From the NCBI GenBank assembly GCA_905160935.1, contig CAJHZI010000492.1:15001-79000 (forward strand): a stretch of 64,000 bases of DNA. Reading direction: 5' to 3'. Of this stretch, positions 58,901 through 64,000 are shown piece by piece; position 1 is the first letter of the stretch, and each line of letters begins with the position of its first letter. The DNA is from Enchytraeus crypticus. Lineage: Eukaryota; Annelida; Clitellata; Enchytraeida; Enchytraeidae. The position numbers and the translations under genes are program-made. The notes beneath the pieces were generated by a model, which was not told the origin of the DNA, ran no database searches, and saw nothing but the letters and a program-made list of their open reading frames with translations.

Positions 58901-59778
58901 CCAAGTGGAGCGTATCGAGGTTTTCATCCACCGAGAAGCGTGGCAGTCGATGCAAGTCCTTAACGACGCTGAAGCTGTTGAACAGATCTACTTCTGCGGA
59001 TAATGTCAACAATCCGACGTCCGGAGAGAGTCAGTCGAGTCCGATCATCCTGAGCATTCCGAAGTTCTGTAGCCAGAGGTCGTTGGGTGCGAGAAAAGGG
59101 GGGAAGTGTAAGGGATTGTCGAGTAAAAAGTCTGATAGTGTAAACACTGCGGTGAGTGTAACTGAGCCGGGAAGTAATAGCGTTGGGACAGACGATTCTG
59201 TAGATCAGGATGTGTGCGCTGGGGAAGGTTTAGATATTGTCACTGAGTGGAGTGAACATTCTGAGAAAATAGCAAAAGCTTTACCGGAAATCGGTGAGAG
59301 TAAGATGACGTCACGACCATCTGACAAAACAAAAGCTAAAGGCACCGGCTCGGCTGAAGAGAAACTGTCATTTCTTGAGCATTCTGCTACACTGAATTCT
59401 ACGACCACCTCCGCTTTTTCAAAAGTCAAACTGAAGAAAAACGTTCGTGCTGCGATCTATCCAAAACCTCATTCCAAACGTCTGAGTGACTCATCGTCGG
59501 TAACTTATGACGTCACTTCTGAAAGCTCGGAGGTGTCTCTGGTGGCACAGGCTGCTGGGGACGTCTCCAATGCCTCGGCCGACAGCGCATCATCAGCGAC
59601 GAGCGGGCCGGAGACTCTGCTGCCGGTCCTGGAGAAGCACGGCAGCGAGAAGGAAAAGTCCGGAGGTCAGAGCGAGATAAGTACACTGCCGGAGATCCAG
59701 GACACAAAAACGATGAACCCAGCGGGATCATGTGAGGAGGAGGACATTGAGATGCCTCAGCTGACTCTATACGCTTGA
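46048..59778 (+). CDS. BCOR: BCOR-like BCL6 corepressor, eight exons (5' part missing)
   Basis: The gene is read as join 46048-48448, 50360-50862, 51125-51679, 52079-52318, 53456-53625, 55019-55164, 56173-56395, 57420-59778. The total is 6597 nt, or 2198 residues plus TGA. All seven introns are GT-AG and every junction phase matches (1,0,0,0,2,1,2). BCOR proteins are nuclear scaffolds of the variant Polycomb complex PRC1.1; ankyrin repeats are followed by PUFD, which binds the PCGF1 RAWUL domain. Order seen here: two PLDLS/T motifs (residues 36-40 and 72-76), basic clusters (78-81, 765-769), an acidic run, an RG-rich stretch, ankyrin repeats (about 1221-1338), linker, PUFD start (about 1404-1465), then a long Ser/Lys-rich tail. 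Against vertebrate BCOR the collinear matches include RAARLGYE, DGTRPLH, LNDL, LLP..N and GPR. The ATG at 46048 is only the first Met in the open frame; the true start lies upstream. The long tail is unusual, since vertebrate BCOR ends with PUFD. Confidence 0.93.
48449..50359 (+). other. BCOR intron 1 with interrupted minisatellite
   Basis: The intron begins GTAATT and ends TTGCAG. It consists of a degenerate array of about 33 bp (TTCTTGATATGAGTTC plus TGTGTTTTACTAAA) at 48485-48757 and 50153-50345, split by a 1387-bp hAT-like element. Confidence 0.88.
48758..50144 (+). mobile_element. hAT-like non-autonomous element with CCGAAC arms, copy 2
   Basis: Termini are TAGAGATGGGAAT and its exact inverse. 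Both sides are flanked by the perfect 8-bp duplication ATAAATTC (48750-48757 and 50145-50152). TAG-type termini and 8-bp duplications are hallmarks of the hAT superfamily. Each end has CCGAAC/CCCGAAC repeats in the same orientation. The middle is AT-rich with no transposase frame. It lies inside BCOR intron 1. Confidence 0.88.
50360..50862 (+). CDS. BCOR: BCOR exon 2 (acidic region)
   Basis: The acceptor is TTGCAG|AAGAC and the donor CCT|GTAAGAG. The exon gives 503 nt, entering in phase 1 and leaving in phase 0. It begins with Ser/Gln-rich sequence (SGQQ/SSQQ repeats), continues with a strongly acidic Asp/Glu run at about 50,623-50,706, and ends with a Lys-rich stretch (KADKKKCK) before ESSP. 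There is no catalytic or folded domain. Acidic and Lys-rich blocks ahead of the ankyrin repeats fit the poorly conserved middle part of BCOR. Confidence 0.88.
50863..51124 (+). other. BCOR intron 2, with duplicated donor and acceptor-side sequence
   Basis: The first half is a degenerate repeat of GATGATTTACTGATGATTTA. It includes a second GTAAGAGTCTTAGAT at 50939, identical to the true donor. The second half is a tandem duplication (51023-51070 and 51071-51120) starting TATTCCTATTCC. Confidence 0.85.
51125..51679 (+). CDS. BCOR: BCOR exon 3 (basic start, RG-rich stretch)
   Basis: The acceptor is ATCGCAG|AATGAC and the donor ATCAG|GTTAGA; phase is 0 on both sides and the length is 185 codons. 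It starts with a basic segment (KVKRKYKKR), suited to nuclear localisation or nucleic-acid contact, and has an RG/RGG-like cluster at about 51,541-51,594. It ends in Ser/Asp-rich sequence. RG clusters can bind RNA and be arginine-methylated in other proteins; that is only a possibility here. Confidence 0.86.
51680..52078 (+). other. BCOR intron 3
   Basis: An AT-rich intron. AATTATCAAAA units repeat at about 51,735-51,815. Nothing else is recognised. Confidence 0.85.
52079..52318 (+). CDS. BCOR: BCOR exon 4 (Lys-rich linker and first ankyrin helix)
   Basis: The acceptor is TAAGCAG|GAAGGC and the donor TATGAG|GTTGGT; 80 codons, phase 0 on both sides. It encodes a Lys-rich segment, an acidic EEEEDKK run, then ESPLHRAARLGYE, the first ankyrin motif. 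This lines up with the vertebrate BCOR ankyrin start, where RAARLGYE is identical. The open frame runs on past the donor into a CT-rich array only because that simple repeat lacks stops; this is not coding. Confidence 0.93.
52327..52823 (+). repeat. CT/CTGT polypyrimidine array in BCOR intron 4
   Basis: About 500 bp of CTCTCT and CTGTCTGT on the sense strand, starting within 10 bases of the exon 4 donor. The three open frames reading Ser-Leu-Ser/Cys-Leu-Ser are artefacts of the repeat. Confidence 0.95.
52920..53085 (-). mobile_element. SINE-C copy, antisense in BCOR intron 4
   Basis: On the - strand it contains the family core, a stop-start of AATTACGTGCTACAGCC and then AACATCGAGCACTATTG. 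The following segment matches the 29465 copy (AGCAAGCCGG-like, ACGGTGCA, TCCAGAAAATC). An (ATT)n tract lies at 53036-53078. Confidence 0.65.
53456..53625 (+). CDS. BCOR: BCOR exon 5 (central ankyrin repeats)
   Basis: The acceptor is TCGTAG|GATTTG and the donor ACGAG|GTCAGT; phase 0 in and phase 2 out. The peptide contains the ankyrin consensus elements GQTPLHVSC and LLQHGAHPN and ends KATDGTR, matching the vertebrate DGTR just before the next repeat. This exon confirms that the gene has a real ankyrin fold and not just a lone motif. Confidence 0.95.
53668..54130 (+). repeat. Minisatellite in BCOR intron 5 (TACGTCCTTGACCTATGTTT)
   Basis: About 22 units of 18-22 bp with the core CATACGTCCTTGACATG. 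Units shorten in the middle (GACACGTTTCATA). Confidence 0.93.
54461..54657 (+). mobile_element. SINE-B full-length copy in BCOR intron 5
   Basis: Collinear with 55677-55870 and 28249-28455: TTGCTGAAGTATAGAC, CCGTGGACTGC, GGCATTCGGTTGGTGAG, then CCCGACCCTAGTTGAACTGA and a GATAATGATGATG tail. Confidence 0.75.
54658..55010 (+). repeat. TATTG/TACTG pentanucleotide array before BCOR exon 6
   Basis: Repeated TGTAT TGTAC units fill the last part of intron 5 up to 8 bases before the acceptor. The Cys/Ile/Val/Leu/Tyr open frame across it is spurious. Confidence 0.93.
55019..55164 (+). CDS. BCOR: BCOR exon 6 (last ankyrin repeat)
   Basis: The acceptor is ACGCGCAG|GCC and the donor AAATG|GTTAGA; phase 2 in and phase 1 out. 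The codon AG|G gives Arg and is followed by PLHVAASNNDL and VRLLISHGADLSLVND, a canonical ankyrin repeat. It ends KHFLNG, matching the end of the BCOR ankyrin block. The acceptor follows immediately on a TATTG-type pentanucleotide array. Confidence 0.95.
55186..55412 (-). mobile_element. SINE-5S copy A (5S rRNA-derived SINE), antisense in BCOR intron 6
   Basis: On the - strand it opens with AAGTTAAGCTACATCGG, then CCTCGGCTAGAACTTTG, TGGGTGACCACCTTGGAA, which aligns through the internal promoter region of animal 5S rRNA (AAGCTAAGC, GGTTAGTACTTGGATGGG, GACCGCCTGGGAA). A non-5S body follows (GCGCCGGCTGCAATTGATGG) and is shared with 63448-63800. 5S-derived SINEs (SINE3 class) are known in several animals. 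Confidence 0.75.
55677..55870 (+). mobile_element. SINE-B full-length copy in BCOR intron 6
   Basis: Reads GTGTTGTGTCCGGTTTGCTG, ATAGACCAACCGTGGACTGC, AGGGCATTCGGGTGGTG, then CCTGACCCTAGTTAATTGGG and GATTCACTGGAAGATAATGA. The best-preserved copy of the family here. Confidence 0.78.
55918..56150 (+). repeat. GATT tetranucleotide array in BCOR intron 6
   Basis: (TGAT)n with GACTGATT variants, then three longer units containing GATCGATCGAGATTGATTGA, ending about 20 bases before the exon 7 acceptor. Confidence 0.95.
56173..56395 (+). CDS. BCOR: BCOR exon 7 (ankyrin-PUFD linker and start of PUFD)
   Basis: The acceptor is TTTTAG|GGATAC and the donor CAAAGG|GTAGGC; phase 1 in and phase 2 out. ILNDLTG matches the conserved YLNDLQG after the ankyrin block, and SPWEF matches a Trp-Asp/Glu-Phe site in the vertebrate linker. 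The end, LLPAHNLKLDSNKG, aligns with the first PUFD beta strand. Confidence 0.93.
56500..56570 (-). mobile_element. SINE-A 3' fragment in BCOR intron 7
   Basis: GCTGGTAAAGCTAAAGTTAACGTCAGTTTCCTCACTCGAAAG on the + strand (split here as GCTGGTAAAGC and AACGTCAGTTTCCTCACTCG) is the reverse of the SINE-A 3' module. Confidence 0.65.
57098..57178 (-). mobile_element. SINE-B 3' fragment in BCOR intron 7
   Basis: CATCATCATCTTCCCTTAAATCCCAG followed by the reverse of the CCCTGGTTAAACTGGGAT motif and ATACGAATAGA. It is the inverse of the SINE-B tail at 15535 and 821. Confidence 0.65.
57335..57408 (-). mobile_element. SINE-C 5' end abutting the BCOR exon 8 acceptor
   Basis: The - strand reads (AAC)n, AATTAGAGTGCTACTATCG, TCTATGACAACATTGAGCAC. 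Its AAC-rich start, seen as GTTGTTGTTG on the + strand, ends about 11 bases before the exon 8 splice acceptor. Confidence 0.7.
57420..59778 (+). CDS. BCOR: BCOR exon 8 (rest of PUFD plus long C-terminal extension)
   Basis: The acceptor is GTGTTGCAG|ACCGCGG. The first base completes Gly, giving GPRSYHYVTDVM, which aligns with GPR....SDVL of vertebrate PUFD; the match continues to about residue 1465. The exon then runs to TGA at 59776, about 786 residues in all. Residues about 1631-1680 (starting EIKFVQIDDAL, ending LFLLGD) resemble the second half of PUFD, so the domain may be split by about 170 inserted residues. The rest is Ser/Lys-rich with repeated SLKSK/SSLK patterns and no recognised domain. 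One unbroken 2.36-kb frame argues strongly that the tail is translated. Confidence 0.93.
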
Positions 59779-59806
59779 TCGAGCAGACCTACACAGCTCT
59801 CTTAGA

Positions 59807-60028
59807 AGGATTGACGGCGTCAGTTGCGGATTGACGGCGTCAGTTGCGGATTGACGACGTCAATAAGGATTGACGGCGGCAGTTCAGGATTGACGGCGTC
59901 AGTTGAGGATTGACGGCGTCAGTAGCAGATTGACGGCGTCAGTGGAGGATTGACGGCGTCTGTGGAGGATTGACGGCGTCAGTTGAGGATTGACGGCGGC
60001 AGTTGAGGATTGATGGCGTCAGTTGAGG
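59807..60028 (+). repeat. 20-bp tandem array in BCOR 3'UTR (GGATTGACGGCGTCAGTTGA)
   Basis: About eleven units begin 29 bases after the stop codon. Each unit has the near-palindrome TGACGGCGTCA. Unit spacing is close to 20 bp, with a few variants (GACGACGTCA, GACGGCGGCA). Confidence 0.95.
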
Positions 60029-60489
60029 ATATTAGGGTATCTGAGGCGTCGGGTCCTTCTTCTTGTCGGCTGCACCCTTAAAGACGTTCGTGCACCCTAA
60101 ACTGAATCTGGGGTCTTGAGTCACAGGTCACTAAAGATCTATTAAACCTTCGAGCCTAAATAAGAAGACTCTCAACTGCCTCTGCCTCTAATCTAGTACT
60201 GCCATGACGTGGTGATATGAAGATAGACGTTTATCATCGGTCTACAAAGATGTACTATTTTATGATTGTGATCTGTGGCAATGTTGCTATTACTATCATC
60301 ATCGATAAAACATAGTATTATATAATATGTAGTTAGACTTTGCGCTAAGTGAAACGCTTGGTCTGTTAGGTGTGTATTTACCTAGAGGCTGTAGATGCCA
60401 CTTTGTATTTATTGACATTTGAATCGTTTTTATTGACTAACGGATTAAGTCAATATCTCATAAATAATGAATTAATCCGTGAATAAATT

Positions 60490-60890
60490 CATGGGATTGA
60501 TTGATTGATTGACGGAATGATTGGTTGATAGCTTGCCTTGGTGATAGTTTGACGAACTCATTGAATTATTGATTGATTAGTTTGGTTATCGGGTCGGGCG
60601 GTTGATTTATTGGTTGATTGATAATGCTTGACTTCACTGTGAATACTCTCTACTAGTGTTCTATCAAACTATTACTCGATTGATTGATTTATTGAATGAT
60701 TGATTTATTGATGACGTTTGTTGGATTGGTCGTTTGATTGATTGATTGACTGCGCACTCTAATCAGTGTGTCTATGATAGTGCTCTATCGAGCAATTGAT
60801 TGATTGATTACTGATGTTTGTTGGATTGGTCGTTTGATTGATTGATTGACTGCGCACTGTAATCAGTGTGTCTATGACATGCTCTATCTA
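60490..60890 (+). repeat. TGAT repeats with a duplicated ~100-bp unit
   Basis: Scattered (TGAT)n tracts. A unit containing TTTGTTGGATTGGTCGTTTG and CTAATCAGTGTGTCTATGA occurs twice (about 60,712-60,795 and 60,812-60,888). Confidence 0.85.
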
Positions 60891-61189
60891 ACCGCAGCTT
60901 CCTCATATGCGATGACTACCCTGTGATATTTATCAATGAATTGTAACATTGCAAATAAATTGACTCATCTCCGAGAAAGCAACAGATAGCTGTCTACTCG
61001 GTTCAACTAAATCTATATAATTAGTGTTCACTAATACACTGGCATATACACTAGCGCATGTGTTACTTAGTGTACCTTTAATGTGTTGTTAATTCTGTAT
61101 ACGAATGCAATTTTTTATTACGAAGAATTTATTTAATATTAACGAGATTGACGTTTCAGATGTTCGATTGTTTCTTTGGATTGCTTGAG

Positions 61190-61245
61190 ACGTCCCTGAC
61201 ACCATCTTGGATGGCGGAATCCTACGTTAAATCCACATTTAATTT
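61190..61245 (+). mobile_element. SINE-A-type 3' module
   Basis: GACGTCCCTGACACCATCTT, GGATGGCGGAATCCTACGTT, AAATCC. Confidence 0.55.
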
Positions 61246-61344
61246 ATTTACTTGTAGAGTCTTCACAACACAGTGCATGTCGCTTTATTAAGTCTGAAAC
61301 TTATCTTGGTTTCCGTTTATTATCGCTAAAGCCACTTAAAAAAA

Positions 61345-61425
61345 GTTACATCCCGGGTTTGAACCGATGGTCTACTTCTTAACTGGAAAAGCATGCCATC
61401 CACTCGGTCATCGAACCTATAAAAT
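61345..61425 (-). mobile_element. tRNA-like SINE head
   Basis: On the - strand GATGACCGAGTGGATGGCAT has a Leu/Ser-type box A, and ATCGGTTCAAACCCGGGATG has a box B. The spacing is tRNA-like, but the acceptor stem does not close, so a SINE is preferred to a functional tRNA. Confidence 0.5.
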
Positions 61426-61639
61426 ATGGAAGTGCTTAAATTCATAAGCTTTACTATCACTTGTAGTTCCTCTTGTGGCTGCCTCTTATAGATTTTAAGT
61501 AATCGATGGTGCGCTCACTAATGTGCGGTTGCAATCTGTTAGTTTATAGTTTTTTTATAGTTTATAGTTTTGATTGGTCGACGATGTGCTGATCGACGAT
61601 AAGGTTTATCCAGTTAATCGACGTGAATAAGTGTATTAA

Positions 61640-61702
61640 TTAAAATTATGTTGGTATCAGTTAAACTGGGATTCAAGGGACGAAGATGATGGTGATGATT
61701 TG
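61640..61702 (+). mobile_element. SINE-B 3' fragment
   Basis: GGTATCAGTTAAACTGGGAT, TCAAGGGACGAAGATGATGG. Confidence 0.65.
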
Positions 61703-61867
61703 TTGGTATCGCTAGTAGATCTACTAGGCTATATTATGTATTAGAATCACATTAGAAGACTTGTTGTAACTGACATTGTAGTCTTGTACTTATCAACTCT
61801 ACCTGAAGTAGCGTTTAATATGTAATGTTATTCCGAAAGTATTTACAAGTACATGTACCTAACTTGA

Positions 61868-61945
61868 TGTCATGAGGAGACGTCCGTGGCATCATCATTG
61901 TATGAGGAAACGGACATTAAACCATTATTATTATTTATTTGTTAT
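61868..61945 (+). mobile_element. SINE-A-type 3' module with (ATT)n
   Basis: AGACGTCCGTGGCATCATCA, GTATGAGGAAACGGACATTA, then TTATTATTATTTATT. Confidence 0.68.
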
Positions 61946-62065
61946 TTCTTAAATTGTCCTTATTACTCATTCCCTAACTTATTCCTTACTTAACTGAGAG
62001 TGTTAGGACGAGAATCAGCCTGTTATATACTGCATGAGTAATTACACAGTACTGTGGTTAAAAAA

Positions 62066-62190
62066 AGCTGATAAAGCTAATGTTAACGTCAGTTCCCTCT
62101 CTCGAAAGTGATGTCAGTGACGGACGAGCCAAGGATTTGAACCCCGCACATAGTGATACGCGGTCGAATATATTACCGACATCGCCATTT
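62066..62190 (-). mobile_element. SINE-A copy, near full length
   Basis: TGTTAACGTCAGTTCCCTCT, CTCGAAAGTGATGTCAGTGA, GGATTTGAACCCCGCACATA (box B complement), TTACCGACATCGCCATTTGC. Confidence 0.78.
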
Positions 62191-63447
62191 GCTAAGTAAT
62201 TACAGTAATTAATTACAGTAATTGCAACTACTTGATAGTGCATCTGTTTGAAATGCCATTCTGCGTAATGAAATACTAGTGTATTTTGCAAAATATTGAC
62301 AATTCTGTCAGTATATTGAAGTAAGTAGTAGAATGTATTTTCTCTGTCTGTATTGAAGTGTTTGTTTTGCCTAATGTCTTTTCTGTGCATTAAACGGAAA
62401 CATAATCAGATGTTTAACTTCGTTGTAGTACTTCCGTGTTAACCTGTTAGGAATTGTCGTTTTCAAGCATCTCATTCTAAAGTGACCATTGCCTAATTAT
62501 ATAGTTATTTGATAATCTGTTAATAGTATTTATTGTGGACAATTATATGCACTCGTTCGGCCTGCTTAGATATGTAAAGTTCAACATCGCTGTAAAACAT
62601 GGAAAATGTGGCAAGTCGATGTTAGTCATTTGTTTCACTATGAAATACTGGATCATTTGTGACAACACGACGTTAAAAAAGGTAATATTAACGTCAGTTT
62701 CCTCACTGGAAAGCGATGGCAAGCGATACCTTAGTGACAGCAGCAAAATTAGTCTGTACGGATTCGCTGGCATTGAATGTCATCGAATGCCAATGTATGC
62801 ATTGGATGACATTATATTCCGTGTCAATTTAATTCTTTAATCATGGATAAAATATAAACATTACAGAGCTTTATTTCAAATTTCATGTAGTAACATATAA
62901 ATTAACTGCACGTACATTCTTACTAGTAAAACATGATAAAAAATATAAGCGATAAATTTCGCCATAAAAACAATTAACTCAGAACAGAAACTAAAATAAT
63001 AACTAAAATTTATCCAGATCTTTTTTCCAGCGAATGTTTAAAGATAATAGAATGTTTTAACTTGTTTTAAAATCACAGGTGAAACCTTGTTTATGTTACA
63101 ATCCGGCTTTGTGCCAGTTACGTTCTGCATAAAAGACGGGCTTGCTAACACCTTGACCATCCAGCTTGAATCGACCAAAGAAAAATTCGCAACAGTCTTT
63201 AATGATCAGTATAGATACTGACTGCAATGCCTTGCAAATATTTCTGTACTTATGGATACTTGGTTAGTTGTCTATTATCTTATACAGGCAGCCTTGCCGC
63301 ATCAGTGCGACTGGCTAGACTACTGTAATTCACTGGTAAAAAAGTTAATCGATGATGAATCAAAATGTGATAATTTTCTATATTTTGATCGAACGAATAA
63401 AAGCCGCATCGTATGTGATGTTACTATATTTACATAACATAAACATA
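62191..63447. other. Mostly unrecognised, one SINE-A scrap
   Basis: AACGTCAGTTTCCTCACTGG at 62,690 is a SINE-A 3' fragment (-). WLDYCNSLV in a short frame near 63,315 hints at a LINE scrap but is too little to call. Confidence 0.45.
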
Positions 63448-63800
63448 ACGGCACACTGGATCAGGAAGCACAGATGCTTGTTTAAGAACCATTTGCTCCA
63501 ACTTCTCCATGGTTATTAGTAATCGTTGCACTGTGTTTCTGGGAATTTTTAAATTTTATTTCATTTAAATGTTTATTTCTATTTGTAATTATCAGTGGTT
63601 TGGTGTTGATACTGAAATAAACATATATCTCTCTCTCTCTCGTTGCCTTTTTGTGGCGCATCAATTGCAGCCGGCGCGGATTTAAGAATAACCTTCCATC
63701 ACCCTGGGATTTTTTCCTTCTTAAGCTTTTACCAACATTCGGTCTTCCAAGGTGGTCACCCACAACGTACTAACCGAGGTCGATGCAGCTTAACTTTTAA
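63448..63800 (-). mobile_element. SINE-5S copy B with an internal insertion
   Basis: The same 5S-like head as 55186-55412 (- strand GTTAAGCTGCATCGACCTCG, GTTAGTACGTTGTGGGTGAC, CACCTTGGAAGACCG) and the same body (GCGCCGGCTGCAATTGATG). About 115 bp at 63,532-63,648, ending in a (CT)n tract, interrupts it relative to copy A. Confidence 0.75.
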
Positions 63801-64000
63801 AAATCAGTATCTATCGAACTTTCGTTTTGCTTATTATAGTCTATACTAATTGGACGGCAGTAACGTCTATATACATATATACTAGTGTAACTCTGGCTTA
63901 TATTACAAAATTGTTGCGTACTGATGTATATCCTATGATTTTAACTGATATCAACTGAAGCACATGTTTTTCATATCGTTTTGGGCTGAATCGATTTGTA

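Larger units (their letters stand above)
59779..60980 (+). other. BCOR 3'UTR and possible polyadenylation sites
   Basis: After the stop come the 20-bp array, about 450 bases without a recognised element, then AATAAA at 60482 and 60954. Which site is used cannot be told from sequence; the 60954 signal is the more canonical, but the transcript could end earlier. Confidence 0.4.

Noticed and set aside
61345..61425. Functional Leu/Ser tRNA on -
   Set aside because: The acceptor stem does not close; it is surrounded by SINE modules.
63252..63437. LINE fragment (WLDYCNSLV)
   Set aside because: One short match without flanking LINE blocks is not enough.

Overview
The window is animal nuclear DNA. 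It is AT-rich and very dense in repeats. It carries one spliced gene on the + strand with GT-AG introns, decayed LINE fragments, several SINE families, non-autonomous DNA transposons and many mini- and microsatellites. The gene is BCOR, a metazoan Polycomb (PRC1.1) co-repressor. A single BCOR-type gene together with 5S-derived and tRNA-like SINEs fits an invertebrate, most likely a marine lophotrochozoan such as a mollusc or annelid; that placement is inference. There are no prokaryotic operons, CRISPR arrays or viral genes.

Layout. From 1 to about 44,300 I find no intact gene. This part holds long tandem arrays (1-808, 6226-7355, 9745-10225, 16630-17070, 21170-21860, 37735-38500), compound CT/AT microsatellites, three dead LINE pieces (4050-4353 +, 11385-11925 -, 34693-35866 +), a pair of MITEs with inverted termini (22452-22815 and 32644-33019), a 152-bp hAT-like MITE (30663-30814) and a 900-bp hAT-like element with a perfect 8-bp target duplication (38664-39563). 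From 44,313 to about 46,000 the + strand looks coding but changes frame repeatedly. From 46,048 to 59,778 eight exons join in perfect phase to give the last 2198 residues of a BCOR protein. Its introns are filled with repeats, including a second copy of the hAT-like element. From 59,779 to 64,000 come the 3'UTR, with a 20-bp array right after the stop, and then repeat-rich intergenic DNA.

The gene. Exon 1 carries two CtBP-type PxDLS/T motifs, a SUMO-interaction-like motif and basic nuclear-localisation clusters. Exons 2 and 3 are acidic, then basic and RG-rich. Exons 4-6 encode the ankyrin repeats. Exon 7 and the start of exon 8 encode the first half of PUFD, the domain that binds PCGF1. Vertebrate BCOR ends just after PUFD. 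Here exon 8 runs on for about 786 residues, and a segment resembling the second half of PUFD appears only after roughly 170 inserted residues.

Numbered repeat families used below are my own labels: SINE-A (tRNA-like, 3' module GGAAACTGACGTTAAAC), SINE-B (3' end GGATTCAAGGGAAGATGATG), SINE-C (core GACAACATCGAGCA, AAC-rich start) and SINE-5S.
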